Origin: Burkholderiales bacterium | GTDB lineage: Bacteria > Pseudomonadota > Gammaproteobacteria > Burkholderiales > Burkholderiaceae_C | Direction: 5' to 3' | Assembly: GCA_028868855.1 (NCBI GenBank) | Contig: JAGWTR010000009.1 | Location: 62,001 to 126,000, forward strand | DNA length: 64,000 nt | Part shown: positions 26,998-37,357 of the stretch, one piece after another | Layout: each line of letters starts with the position of its first letter | How positions within the stretch are numbered: position 1 is the first letter of the stretch | Notes under the pieces: model-generated | Told to the model about the DNA's origin: nothing | The model's input: only the letters and a program-made list of their open reading frames with translations | Database searches by the model: none | Translations under genes and position numbers: made by a program

Positions 26998-28878
26998 TCA
27001 TTTCGCCATCGCCAGACTGGCATAGACGGCGCTGAGTTTGGAGACCAGATCCGTGGGTCGGTGCACTACCGCGTAACCGCGTTGGCCAAACAGGAACGGC
27101 AGGTAGTCGTGCGCATCTTGGTCAATGGTCACGCAATAGGGGACCAGGCCCGCCGTTTGAGCTTCAACGACCGCCTGACGGGTGTCTTCCAAGCCATGGC
27201 GTCCTTCATAGGCATCCAAGTCATTGGGCTTGCCATCGGTGAGCAGCAGCAGGAGTCGTTGCCGTTCCGGGCGCTCCTGCAGCCCTTTGATGGCATAGCG
27301 GATGGCCGCACCCATGCGGGTGTAGTAGCCCGGCTTGATGGCGCCCACGCGTGCTTGAATCTGGGCATTCCAGGGTTCATTGAAGCGCTTGAGCAGGTGC
27401 ATGCGCACGTTTTGTCGACGCACGGAGCTGAAACCCAGCATGGCGAACGGGTCGCCCAGACCCGTCAGCGCCTCGCCAAACACATAGAGCGCATCGCGGA
27501 TCACGTCGATCACACGTTGTTGGTTATTGGCCCAGGCATCGGTGGACAACGATAGATCGGCCAGCAACAAACAGGCCAGACTGCGCTCCATCGCCTGGCG
27601 GCGCGAGTAGACGCGGGCCTCGTCGTCATGCCGAGGACTGGCCTGCAAGGCGGTGCGCCATTGAACCCAGGCATCCAGATCAAGTTCATCGCCTTGAGAT
27701 TGCGCGTGAACATGCCTGGGCAAGTCCCGCAGCGCCTCCAGTCGACGGCGGACCCGTTTGGCGGTGAGGCGCAATGCCGCATCGGGACGAAAGGGCTCAC
27801 TCTGACGAGCCAGCAGAAGTTGTGCAGAACAGCGATCCGGGACCAATATCTGCTTTTTCCAATTCCATTCGGGCAATTTGACGCCCGAGCCCAATGGTTC
27901 ATCGTCTTGATTGGCGGCCGGCAGGTCGAGATCAAACTTGATGCGCCCTGCGCTGGTTTGCCCATCGGGAACGATGGCCAGACTTTGCATGTCATCGGCC
28001 GCCTTGAGCGCCTGCCCGTCATCGTCATCGTCCGTCTGCCGGTTGACCCGGACATGCTCACTCCATGACAAGATCGACTCCGCCCGGAAGAACATCATCA
28101 TGCCGCTGCGATCAGACTCGTCCTGTGCATGGTGGGCACGGCGACGCTTGGCATCGTCTTGGGTGGATGGACGAGGCGTGGGATCAGGCTGCTGTTCAAG
28201 CCCATCGCGGCGTGGCTGCGGGGCCGAGCTGTCTTGAAATGACGGACTCAGCCACAACCAGACGGGAGCCACCTGCGTGACACCGATCACGGGCCGCCTG
28301 GCTGGCGTCGTTGGGCCGTGTTGATCGGCCGTCGAGGCGGCCGTCAAATCGACCATCAAAGCGGCGCGAATGCCCGCCTCCGCCGCCGCCTCGGGGCCCT
28401 TGAGTTGCTCAGGCAAGGGGCGTTGCGCCAGGTGCAGTTGCAAGAGCCGTTCGTAGCGAGATCGCAGCCCCGGAAAACAAGCCAGCGCCGTGGCCGTGGC
28501 CCATCCGTTGTCCGCCACCCAGTCGCCCGACGCCACATGGCAAGCGGCCATGACGGCCAGCCATACATACAGGTCGCGATTGAGGCCGGTCTCAGCGAAC
28601 ACGGCGATCGAGGCCGGCAGGGCCAGGCTGTCGGCATCCAGCTGCGGCAACTCGTCATGCGTGCCGCTGCCCGCCACCTTCTGCAGCCAACTGCGTGGGC
28701 CGCCCCGCTCCTGCGCGCTGGCGATGCGCAATCGCACGGCGCCTGAACCACCGGCAGCCTTGAATAGCATCTCAATCGGGCGCCGCATCTCGTCCAGATG
28801 CACGCGGGCCCGGTCGTGCTCCGTGCTGGCCGCACGGGTGATGAACTGGTGCCAGCGGCGTCCGATCCACTCTTCCAT
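26998..28878 (-). CDS. norD: Nitric oxide reductase accessory protein NorD
   Basis: A 626-aa cytosolic protein with a C-terminal von Willebrand factor A domain: the MIDAS residues appear in DLSLSTDAW and later LLLLTDGKPNDLDAYEG. It acts with the AAA+ ATPase NorQ to activate nitric oxide reductase, probably by inserting the non-heme iron of NorB. Residues of about 190-330 are a polar region with low conservation. Its ATG overlaps the stop codon of the 4Fe-4S gene. Confidence 0.9.
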   Translation of the reverse strand: MEEWIGRRWHQFITRAASTEHDRARVHLDEMRRPIEMLFKAAGGSGAVRLRIASAQERGGPRSWLQKVAGSGTHDELPQLDADSLALPASIAVFAETGLNRDLYVWLAVMAACHVASGDWVADNGWATATALACFPGLRSRYERLLQLHLAQRPLPEQLKGPEAAAEAGIRAALMVDLTAASTADQHGPTTPARRPVIGVTQVAPVWLWLSPSFQDSSAPQPRRDGLEQQPDPTPRPSTQDDAKRRRAHHAQDESDRSGMMMFFRAESILSWSEHVRVNRQTDDDDDGQALKAADDMQSLAIVPDGQTSAGRIKFDLDLPAANQDDEPLGSGVKLPEWNWKKQILVPDRCSAQLLLARQSEPFRPDAALRLTAKRVRRRLEALRDLPRHVHAQSQGDELDLDAWVQWRTALQASPRHDDEARVYSRRQAMERSLACLLLADLSLSTDAWANNQQRVIDVIRDALYVFGEALTGLGDPFAMLGFSSVRRQNVRMHLLKRFNEPWNAQIQARVGAIKPGYYTRMGAAIRYAIKGLQERPERQRLLLLLTDGKPNDLDAYEGRHGLEDTRQAVVEAQTAGLVPYCVTIDQDAHDYLPFLFGQRGYAVVHRPTDLVSKLSAVYASLAMAK

Positions 28879-29876
28879 CAGGATGCTCGATCAGCGCTGG
28901 TGATTTGCGTGACGGGCGGGGCAGCCTGGGCCATGGCCGAGCGGCGCTGGCGGATGGTCTCAGCCACGGCCTGCGCGTCGACCTTCCAGGTCAGCAGAGG
29001 CTCCCGTTGATGAACCTGCTGTGATTGCTCGCAGGCCTCCATGCATTGGCCGCACTGCACGCACGAAAACATCATGCGCTTGATGTCCCGCGGATTCAGG
29101 CGCATGGGGCAGGCGTTGTCACAGGCGCTGCCATGAGGAACATGACAGGTGCGGCAGTCGCGCGCACGCTGGCGGTCAAACGACACGACCATGCCGCGAT
29201 CATTGGCCATCCAGACCAGGCTTTGAAACAGCCCTACTGCGCAGCCAAATCGGCAAAACAGGTGGCGTGCAAACAAAAATTCTGCCGTGAACACGATCGT
29301 TGCAGCCACCATGAAACGCGCCTGATTGGGCGTCAGCGTGGCGTGCAGCAGGTTGTGCCACACCTGCGCGGGAGGCAGCAGATACGACAGCAAGGTGACG
29401 GCCCACAGCGCGGCGAAGGTTACCGCGCCCAACGCAAATGCCGGCCACCACCAACGCGAACGCTGGACCTCGTCGCCATTGGGGTAGGTCGGGGGCAAAG
29501 GGTGCTTGTCCCACAGGCTGAATCGCCCGCCAGCCTTGCGCAGAAAGCCGTTGAGCAATTCGACAACAGAAAAATGGGGGCACAGCCAGCCGCAATAGAG
29601 CCGGCCATAGCGCCAGGCGATCGTCAGCCCGACGGCAATCAACACAATGGCCGGCAACAACGCCTTGACGATGAGGTTCAAGGCGGCCTGAGCCGGCGTG
29701 GCCCGACCTTGCATCAAGGCGTCGATGCCCAGGTGCCACTGGATGCCCAGCACATAGAGCTGGGTTTCTGCCACATCAAAGCGCAGCAGGTCCAGGGCGG
29801 GGGCCAGCAAGAACAGCAAAAAAAAGCCGAGTTGAAAGGCCCGTCGCTTGCTCTGCCTAGTCAGGCCAGATGGCAT
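28878..29876 (-). CDS. 4Fe-4S membrane ferredoxin of the nor cluster (NapH/CcoG-like)
   Basis: A 332-aa membrane protein with about four to five transmembrane segments. It has a membrane-proximal CGWLCPHFSV and a later CRFGCAVG, then ferredoxin-type cysteine clusters CRTCHVPHGSACDNACP and CVQCGQCMEACEQ near the C terminus. The layout resembles NapH, NosR and CcoG, which carry electrons across or next to the membrane. Its place between norQ and norD suggests a redox role in NO reductase activation or supply, which I infer. ATG 29876 is preceded by AGAGG and overlaps norQ by 20 bp. Confidence 0.8.
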   Translation of the reverse strand: MPSGLTRQSKRRAFQLGFFLLFLLAPALDLLRFDVAETQLYVLGIQWHLGIDALMQGRATPAQAALNLIVKALLPAIVLIAVGLTIAWRYGRLYCGWLCPHFSVVELLNGFLRKAGGRFSLWDKHPLPPTYPNGDEVQRSRWWWPAFALGAVTFAALWAVTLLSYLLPPAQVWHNLLHATLTPNQARFMVAATIVFTAEFLFARHLFCRFGCAVGLFQSLVWMANDRGMVVSFDRQRARDCRTCHVPHGSACDNACPMRLNPRDIKRMMFSCVQCGQCMEACEQSQQVHQREPLLTWKVDAQAVAETIRQRRSAMAQAAPPVTQITSADRAS

Positions 29877-30642
29877 GAACGACCTCTTCCAATGCGTCTG
29901 CCGTTTCACGGTCATCGGTCAGCGCGTCCACAATCGCAGCGCGACAGGCTTGCCTTGGCGTGAAGCCAGCGCGGATCAGCTTACCCGCATAGATCAACAA
30001 GCGGGTGCTCACACTTTCCTCCAGGTCATGGTGCGTCAGTCGCCTGAGCGCCTGCGCCAGCTTGACCAAGTGGAGGGCGATCGAATCGTCAACCTGGGCT
30101 TCGCGCGCCACCACGGCCTGCTCAACCGCGGCCTGGGGGTAGTCAAACGCCAAAGCGACAAAGCGTTGGCGCGTGCTGGGCTTGAGGCTCTTGAGCAGGT
30201 TCTGGTAACCGGGGTTATAGCTGACCACCAGCATGAAGGCGGCCGGCGCGTGCAACACTTCTCCCGTTCGCTCGATCGGGAGGATGCGGCGGTCGTCGGC
30301 CAGGGGGTGCAAGACCACCGTGGTGTCCTTGCGGGCCTCGACCACTTCATCCAGATAACAAATACCGCCCGCACGCACGGCGCGGGTCAAGGGACCATCG
30401 ACCCAGATGGAGTCACCCTGGCCAATCAGGTGCCGGCCCACCAGATCTGCGGCGCTGAGGTCATCGTGGCAGGACACAGTGAACAAGGGCCTCCCGAGAC
30501 GGGCGGCCATGTGTTCGACAAAACGTGTCTTTCCGCACCCAGTGGGCCCCTTGATCAGCAGGGGCAACTGGTGGGACCAGGCGCGCTCAAATAGCTCGCA
30601 CTCCTGGCCCTGCGCCTCATAGAAAGGGACGCTGGCAGTCAC
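29857..30642 (-). CDS. norQ: Nitric oxide reductase activation ATPase NorQ
   Basis: A 261-aa MoxR-type AAA+ ATPase with Walker A GPTGCGKT, Walker B ICYLDEVVEA and the sensor segment FMLVVSYNPGYQN. NorQ and NorD form a chaperone complex that matures the NorCB reductase in the cytosol. It lies 6 bp after norB, inside the nor operon. Confidence 0.94.
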   Translation of the reverse strand: MTASVPFYEAQGQECELFERAWSHQLPLLIKGPTGCGKTRFVEHMAARLGRPLFTVSCHDDLSAADLVGRHLIGQGDSIWVDGPLTRAVRAGGICYLDEVVEARKDTTVVLHPLADDRRILPIERTGEVLHAPAAFMLVVSYNPGYQNLLKSLKPSTRQRFVALAFDYPQAAVEQAVVAREAQVDDSIALHLVKLAQALRRLTHHDLEESVSTRLLIYAGKLIRAGFTPRQACRAAIVDALTDDRETADALEEVVHAIWPD

Positions 30643-30648
30643 GACGAC

Positions 30649-32536
<1,888 letters not shown>

Positions 32537-32640
32537 GGAAACCTCCTGGAATTCAATTCCGTCATACCCACCGCCTCAGCCAACTGACCGAAGCCTCCAA
32601 AATAGCCCCCCGAGTGTCTGAGTCCGACAGCAAGGCATCC

Positions 32641-32654
32641 TTGACTTAGATCAA
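32641..32654 (-). promoter_or_regulatory. FNR/DNR box, proximal, upstream of norC
   Basis: TTGAC-TTAG-ATCAA, a near-consensus FNR/DNR site, lies 105-118 bp before the norC ATG. If centred at -41.5 the transcript would start near 32606. Expected to activate nor genes under low oxygen plus NO. Confidence 0.75.
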
Positions 32655-32678
32655 AAACCACGGGGCACTCCGCCCAGT

Positions 32679-32692
32679 TTGACCTGAGTCAA
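32679..32692 (-). promoter_or_regulatory. FNR/DNR box, distal, upstream of norC
   Basis: TTGAC-CTGA-GTCAA is a fully symmetric FNR/DNR-like site centred 38 bp upstream of the first box. Tandem sites allow synergistic activation or upstream repression; which applies here is not visible. Confidence 0.65.
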
Positions 32693-32755
32693 GCGGATAA
32701 ATGCACTCGAAATTCAACCACCCACGTTTTTCTCTTTTTTGCAACGTCGCCACCC

Positions 32756-34006
32756 TTAAATTCCTCGGGCCGCTGCTTCCCGCAGTTTGTCCTTCTTGCT
32801 CTTGCGCTTGCCCTTGATGCCGCCATTGGAGTCCGGATCGGTCAAGGACGCGGTCACCGCCGACGCCTGCGTGGGTTCGAACCCTTCGATGCGTTCACGT
32901 GGCACGCGCAGGTTCTGGCGTTTTTCAATCAGCCGGAAATGCGCTTCGGATTCTGGCGGGACAAAGCTGATGGCCAGGCCGCTCTCGCCCGCCCGCCCCG
33001 TGCGCCCGATGCGGTGCAGGTAATCCACCGGCGAGCGCGGCAGGTCGTAGTTCACCACCACGGGCAACTGTCGGATGTCCAAGCCCCTTGCTGCCACATC
33101 GGTGGCCACCACCACCTGCAGTCGGTGCGCCTTGAACTCGGACAGCACCAAGGTGCGCGTGCCCTGGCTGAGTTCGCCATGAAAAGGCCCGGCGTGGATG
33201 CCTGCCTTGCACAACTTGTGCACGACCAGTTCCACCGCATATTTGCTCGCCACGAACACCAGCATGCGCTCGGTGGGGTGCGCCTGCACCAAATGGCGCA
33301 GCAGTTGGGTGCGTTTGTCCGCCGCCACTTCGATGGCGCGCTGCACGATGTCCGGCTGCGTCTCTGGCGTGGACGCCATTTCGACGCGAATCGGATCACG
33401 CAACAGGTGCTCAACCAGCGCATGCACATCGGCGGGGAAGGTCGCCGAGAACAGCAAGTTTTGTCGTTGCTGGGGCAACAAGGCCAGGATGCGCGCCAGT
33501 TCGTCAGCGAAACCGAGGTCCAGCAAGCGATCGGCCTCGTCGAGCACCAGGGTCGAGACTGTGGAAAGACGCAGTGCGTTGTGCTCGATCAGATCGAGCA
33601 AACGGCCCGGCGTGGCGACCACCATGTCGGCCCCGCCGCGCAGGCCCATCATTTGCGGATTGATCGACACCCCGCCAAACAGCACGGCGACTTTGAGCGG
33701 CTGCGGCAGGTATTGCGCCAAACCGCGCAGGGTCTCGCCGACTTGCGCCGCCAGTTCGCGCGTGGGCACGAGGATCAGGGCCTGAACACGCCGGGGTGTC
33801 TCGCGTCCTTGGGCCAGATAGCGCTGCAAGATCGGCAACGCAAAGGCCGCCGTCTTGCCCGAGCCGGTTTGCGCCGCGCCCAGCACATCACGGCCTTGCA
33901 AAATGGCCGGAATGGCCGCAGCCTGGATGGCCGTGGGCTCGGTGTAGTGGCGCTCGTTGACGGCGCGCACGAGGACGGGAGACAAGCCCAGGGAAGCAAA
34001 TGGCAT
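32756..34006 (-). CDS. rhlE: DEAD-box RNA helicase, RhlE family
   Basis: A 416-aa ATP-dependent RNA helicase. Visible motifs in order: Q-motif region, Walker A AAQTGSGKT, PTRELA, GG, TPGRLLD, DEAD in VLDEADRLLD, SAT, and in the second domain ARGLDI and HRIGRTGR. The tail is short and basic (GKRKSKKDKLREAA), as in RhlE-type helicases that act in ribosome assembly and RNA decay. It stands alone between the nor operon and the TetR gene. Confidence 0.93.
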   Translation of the reverse strand: MPFASLGLSPVLVRAVNERHYTEPTAIQAAAIPAILQGRDVLGAAQTGSGKTAAFALPILQRYLAQGRETPRRVQALILVPTRELAAQVGETLRGLAQYLPQPLKVAVLFGGVSINPQMMGLRGGADMVVATPGRLLDLIEHNALRLSTVSTLVLDEADRLLDLGFADELARILALLPQQRQNLLFSATFPADVHALVEHLLRDPIRVEMASTPETQPDIVQRAIEVAADKRTQLLRHLVQAHPTERMLVFVASKYAVELVVHKLCKAGIHAGPFHGELSQGTRTLVLSEFKAHRLQVVVATDVAARGLDIRQLPVVVNYDLPRSPVDYLHRIGRTGRAGESGLAISFVPPESEAHFRLIEKRQNLRVPRERIEGFEPTQASAVTASLTDPDSNGGIKGKRKSKKDKLREAAARGI

Positions 34007-34073
34007 GGGTGTGGCGCGGGTTGGAGACCGGGTTGGCTAGCCCCTCAGTTTAAGTGCCCGCGACCGCTGTCTG

Positions 34074-34739
34074 TCACGTCTCCAGAGACATCGCCCGCCA
34101 GACGATGTTGAACAGCTCGTCAAACTGGTCGAGCAGCGAGTGTTTTTCACGGCGCACGATGTGCATGAGCACCACGCGCCCGACCACGCCCATGAACACG
34201 TCCAGCAGCACCTTGCTGGAGACTCGGTCATTCAGCACGCCGCGCCGCTGCCCGTCCTTGAACACGCTCAGAAAGGCGCCCATCAGTTCGGGGCTTTCGT
34301 AGATGCGGATGTTGCGGTGGCGCAAAACGGGCACGGCGGTGAACAGCAGCAGCATCACCGCCGGGTGCTTATCCATGTAGTCCAGAGTGACCCAGCAGGT
34401 CTTGCGCAAGCGCTCGCGTGCGTCGTCAATGCCTTGCAGGTGGTCCATCATCCGCTCGGCCAGGCGGCCCAGCATCACGTCCAGCATGGCGTAGACCAGC
34501 GCCTCTTTGCTGCCAAAGTACTTGTAGATGGTCTGCAGCGACACATTGGCCGCCTTGGCCACATCCAGAAGGCTGACGTCGTGGAAGTCCCGGTTCGAGA
34601 ACAAGACCAGCACCGCCTGCTCAATTCGACTCAAGGTTTCGGGGCGCATGGTGCTGAGCGCAGCGCGGCGCTCGTCCGTGGGCGACGCATCGGCAGCACT
34701 CTTGGGGTCTATGGCCGACGACGGACGAGAAATTTTCAT
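34074..34739 (-). CDS. TetR family transcriptional regulator
   Basis: A 221-aa repressor-type protein. The helix-turn-helix is in SLLDVAKAANVSLQTIYKYFGSKEALVYAML; the C-terminal ligand domain is not diagnostic. The ATG at 34739 is preferred over an upstream in-frame TTG. It is divergent from an acyl-CoA dehydrogenase operon, so an acyl-CoA or fatty acid ligand is likely, as for FadR/PsrA-type TetR proteins. Candidate operators lie at 34761-34776 and 34896-34911. Confidence 0.87.
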   Translation of the reverse strand: MKISRPSSAIDPKSAADASPTDERRAALSTMRPETLSRIEQAVLVLFSNRDFHDVSLLDVAKAANVSLQTIYKYFGSKEALVYAMLDVMLGRLAERMMDHLQGIDDARERLRKTCWVTLDYMDKHPAVMLLLFTAVPVLRHRNIRIYESPELMGAFLSVFKDGQRRGVLNDRVSSKVLLDVFMGVVGRVVLMHIVRREKHSLLDQFDELFNIVWRAMSLET

Positions 34740-34760
34740 GGCACGCGGATTTTCCACAAC

Positions 34761-34776
34761 GGAAATAAATATTACC
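34761..34776. promoter_or_regulatory. Candidate TetR operator, regulator side
   Basis: GGAAATAAATATTACC is an imperfect palindrome of the form GGwAAT-N4-ATTwCC, 21 bp before the TetR ATG. It matches the site at 34896-34911 in most positions, so it may mediate autorepression. Confidence 0.5.
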
Positions 34777-34895
34777 AAATGATCAGATTCTGATCGGGAA
34801 AGGTCATTTTTACTTGCATTGAACTCGCCGTGCCGACACCATAGACAGACTAAGTTCTGCTTGCGTAGAAACCCTTGGCCGGCACACCCCCAACA

Positions 34896-34911
34896 GGTAA
34901 TTTAAATTACC
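34896..34911. promoter_or_regulatory. Candidate TetR operator, catabolic operon side
   Basis: GGTAATTTAAATTACC is a perfect 16-bp palindrome ending 31 bp before the acyl-CoA dehydrogenase ATG. Its position suits a repressor blocking transcription or elongation of the beta-oxidation operon. Confidence 0.6.
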
Positions 34912-34942
34912 ACATCCTTTTACCGCACCGAAAAGACTCCTC

Positions 34943-36097
34943 ATGGCTATTCAAAATTTCGCCCCCGCCTGGATGACCGAAGAGCACACCATGCTGCTGG
35001 ACACGGCCACCCGTTTTTTCAAAGAGCAGTGGGGCCCCAAGGATGAAGCCTGGCGCGCCGCCGGCATGATGGACCACCAGGCTTGGCGCGATGCCGGCGC
35101 CCACGGCTTCCTGTGTGCCTCGATGCCCGAGGAATACGGCGGCGCGGGCGGCGACTTCGGCCATGAGGCCGTGCTGATCCTGGCGCAAGGCGAAGCGGCC
35201 ATCTCCGGCTTTGGTGGCTCGCTGCACTCGGGCATCGTCGCCCCCTACATCCTGCATTACGGCACGGAAGAACAGAAGAAGCGCTGGCTGCCCAAACTGG
35301 CCACCGGCGAGTTGGTCGGCGCGATCGCCATGACCGAACCGGGCACGGGCTCGGACCTACAGGGCGTGCGCACCCTGGCCTTGAAGGACGGCGACACTTA
35401 CAAGATCAACGGCAGCAAGACCTTCATCACCAATGGCCAGCTGGCCAATCTGGTCATCGTGGTGGCCAAGACCGACAAGGACAAGGGTGCGCAGGGCATC
35501 TCGCTGTTCGTGGTTGAAACCGACGAGGCCTCCGGCTTTCGCCGTGGTCGCAACCTCGACAAGATCGGCATGGATGCGCAAGACACGTCCGAACTGTTCT
35601 TTGACGACGTGGTGGTGCCGGCGCAAAACTTGCTGGGCGGCCAGGAAGGCCTGGGCTTTTTCCAGCTGATGCAGGAGCTCCCTCAAGAGCGCCTGATCGT
35701 GGCGATGGCGGGTATCGCCGCCATGGAACTGGCCATGAAGGTCACGCTCGAATACACCAAGGAGCGCAAGGCCTTTGGCAAGCCCATCTTCAGCTTCCAG
35801 AACACCCGCTTCAAGCTGGCCGAATGCCAGGCCTTGCTGCTGGCCTCGCGTGCGCTGGTCGATGCGGCCATGGTCGCCCACCTGAAGGGCGAACTGGGCG
35901 TGGACCGCGCCGCGCTGATCAAGTACTGGATCACCGACAACCAGTGCAAGCTGATCGACGAATGCCTGCAACTGTTCGGAGGCTACGGCTACATGAAGGA
36001 ATACCCGATCGCCCGCCTGTGGGCCGATTCGCGCGTGCAACGCATCTACGGCGGCACCAATGAAATCATGAAAGAGCTGGCCTCGCGCTTCCTCTGA
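34943..36097 (+). CDS. Acyl-CoA dehydrogenase
   Basis: A 384-aa FAD flavoenzyme for the first step of beta-oxidation. It has the AIAMTEPGTGSDLQGVRT FAD/substrate segment, the KINGSKTFITNG strand and the C-terminal QLFGGYGYMKEYPIARLWADSRVQRIYGGTNEI, where the catalytic base of the family occurs. Chain-length preference cannot be told. It is the first gene of a five-gene operon (34943-41741) controlled by the divergent TetR regulator. Confidence 0.94.
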   Translation: MAIQNFAPAWMTEEHTMLLDTATRFFKEQWGPKDEAWRAAGMMDHQAWRDAGAHGFLCASMPEEYGGAGGDFGHEAVLILAQGEAAISGFGGSLHSGIVAPYILHYGTEEQKKRWLPKLATGELVGAIAMTEPGTGSDLQGVRTLALKDGDTYKINGSKTFITNGQLANLVIVVAKTDKDKGAQGISLFVVETDEASGFRRGRNLDKIGMDAQDTSELFFDDVVVPAQNLLGGQEGLGFFQLMQELPQERLIVAMAGIAAMELAMKVTLEYTKERKAFGKPIFSFQNTRFKLAECQALLLASRALVDAAMVAHLKGELGVDRAALIKYWITDNQCKLIDECLQLFGGYGYMKEYPIARLWADSRVQRIYGGTNEIMKELASRFL

Positions 36098-36139
36098 GAC
36101 CTGCTCAAAACGCGCACCCCATTTTTTGAAGGAGCTTCC

Positions 36140-37345
36140 ATGACCGAAGCCTATATTTTCGACACTGTGCGCACGCCGCGCGGCAAGGGCAAGAAAGACG
36201 GCAGCCTGCACCAGGCCACGCCGGTGTGGCTGCTGCGCACCCTGCTGCAAGCGCTGCAACAACGCAACCAGCTCGACACGTCCCTGGTCGATGACGTGGT
36301 GCTGGGCTGCGTGACCCCGGTCGGCGAGCAAGGCGCCGACATCGCCCGCACCGCCGTGCTGGACGCGGGCTGGGCCGAGAGCGTGGCCGGTGTCACCCTG
36401 TCGCGCTTTTGCGCCTCGGGCCTGGAGGCGGTCAACATGGCCACGGCCAAGATCGCCGCCGGCATGGAAGACATGGTGGTGGCGGGGGGGGTCGAGTCGA
36501 TGAGTCGCTGGCCCATGGGCAGCGACGGTGGAGCCTGGGTCATGGACCCGCGCGTCAACACCGCACTGCACTTCGTGCCGCAAGGCATCAGCGCCGACCT
36601 GATCGCCACGCTGGAAGGCTTCAGCCGTCAGGACCTCGATGCCTTCGCCGCCGAATCGCACCGTCGCGCCGCTGTTGCTCAGGCCGAAGGCCGCTTCGAC
36701 AAGTCGATCGTGCCCGTGAAGGACCTCAACGGCCAAATCATGCTGGCCTTGGATGAGACCATCCGCAAGGGCACCTCGGTCGAGTCGCTCGCCAAGCTGA
36801 TGCCCTCTTTCGAGATGATGGGCACGATGGGCTTTGACAGCACCGCACTGGACAAATACACCACCCTTGAACGCCTCCACCACGTGCACCACGCCGGCAA
36901 TTCGTCGGGCATTGTCGATGGCGCCGCGCTGGTGCTGCTGGGCAGCAAGGAAGCTGGCATCAAGGCCGGCCTCAAGCCGCGGGCCCGTGTGCGCATGGCC
37001 TCGGTCATCGGGTCGGAACCCACCATCATGCTGACAGGCCCCACACCGGCCTGTCGCAAGGCGCTCAACAAACTGGGCATGACCGCAGGCGACATCGACC
37101 TGTGGGAAATCAACGAGGCCTTTGCCACCGTGCCCATGAAGACCGCCCGTGATTTGGGTGTGCCACTGGACCGCGTCAACGTCAATGGCGGCTCCATCGC
37201 CATGGGCCACCCCTTGGGCGCCACCGGCGCGCTCATCCTGGGCACGGCCTTGGACGAGCTGGAACGCACCGGCAAGTCCACCGCCTTGGCCACGCTGTGC
37301 ATCGGCGCCGGCATGGGCATCGCCACCATCATCGAACGCGTCTAA
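36140..37345 (+). CDS. Acetyl-CoA acyltransferase (thiolase)
   Basis: A 401-aa thiolase that cleaves 3-ketoacyl-CoA with CoA to release acetyl-CoA. The nucleophilic Cys lies in [13 protein letters not shown], and the C-terminal [17 protein letters not shown] and LCIGAGMG carry the catalytic His and Cys. GAAGGAG precedes the ATG. It sits between the dehydrogenase and the bifunctional hydratase/dehydrogenase in the operon, as expected for degradative thiolase (FadA/FadI role). Confidence 0.94.
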   Translation: MTEAYIFDTVRTPRGKGKKDGSLHQATPVWLLRTLLQALQQRNQLDTSLVDDVVLGCVTPVGEQGADIARTAVLDAGWAESVAGVTLSRFCASGLEAVNMATAKIAAGMEDMVVAGGVESMSRWPMGSDGGAWVMDPRVNTALHFVPQGISADLIATLEGFSRQDLDAFAAESHRRAAVAQAEGRFDKSIVPVKDLNGQIMLALDETIRKGTSVESLAKLMPSFEMMGTMGFDSTALDKYTTLERLHHVHHAGNSSGIVDGAALVLLGSKEAGIKAGLKPRARVRMASVIGSEPTIMLTGPTPACRKALNKLGMTAGDIDLWEINEAFATVPMKTARDLGVPLDRVNVNGGSIAMGHPLGATGALILGTALDELERTGKSTALATLCIGAGMGIATIIERV

Positions 37346-37357
37346 GGAGGCAGCATC

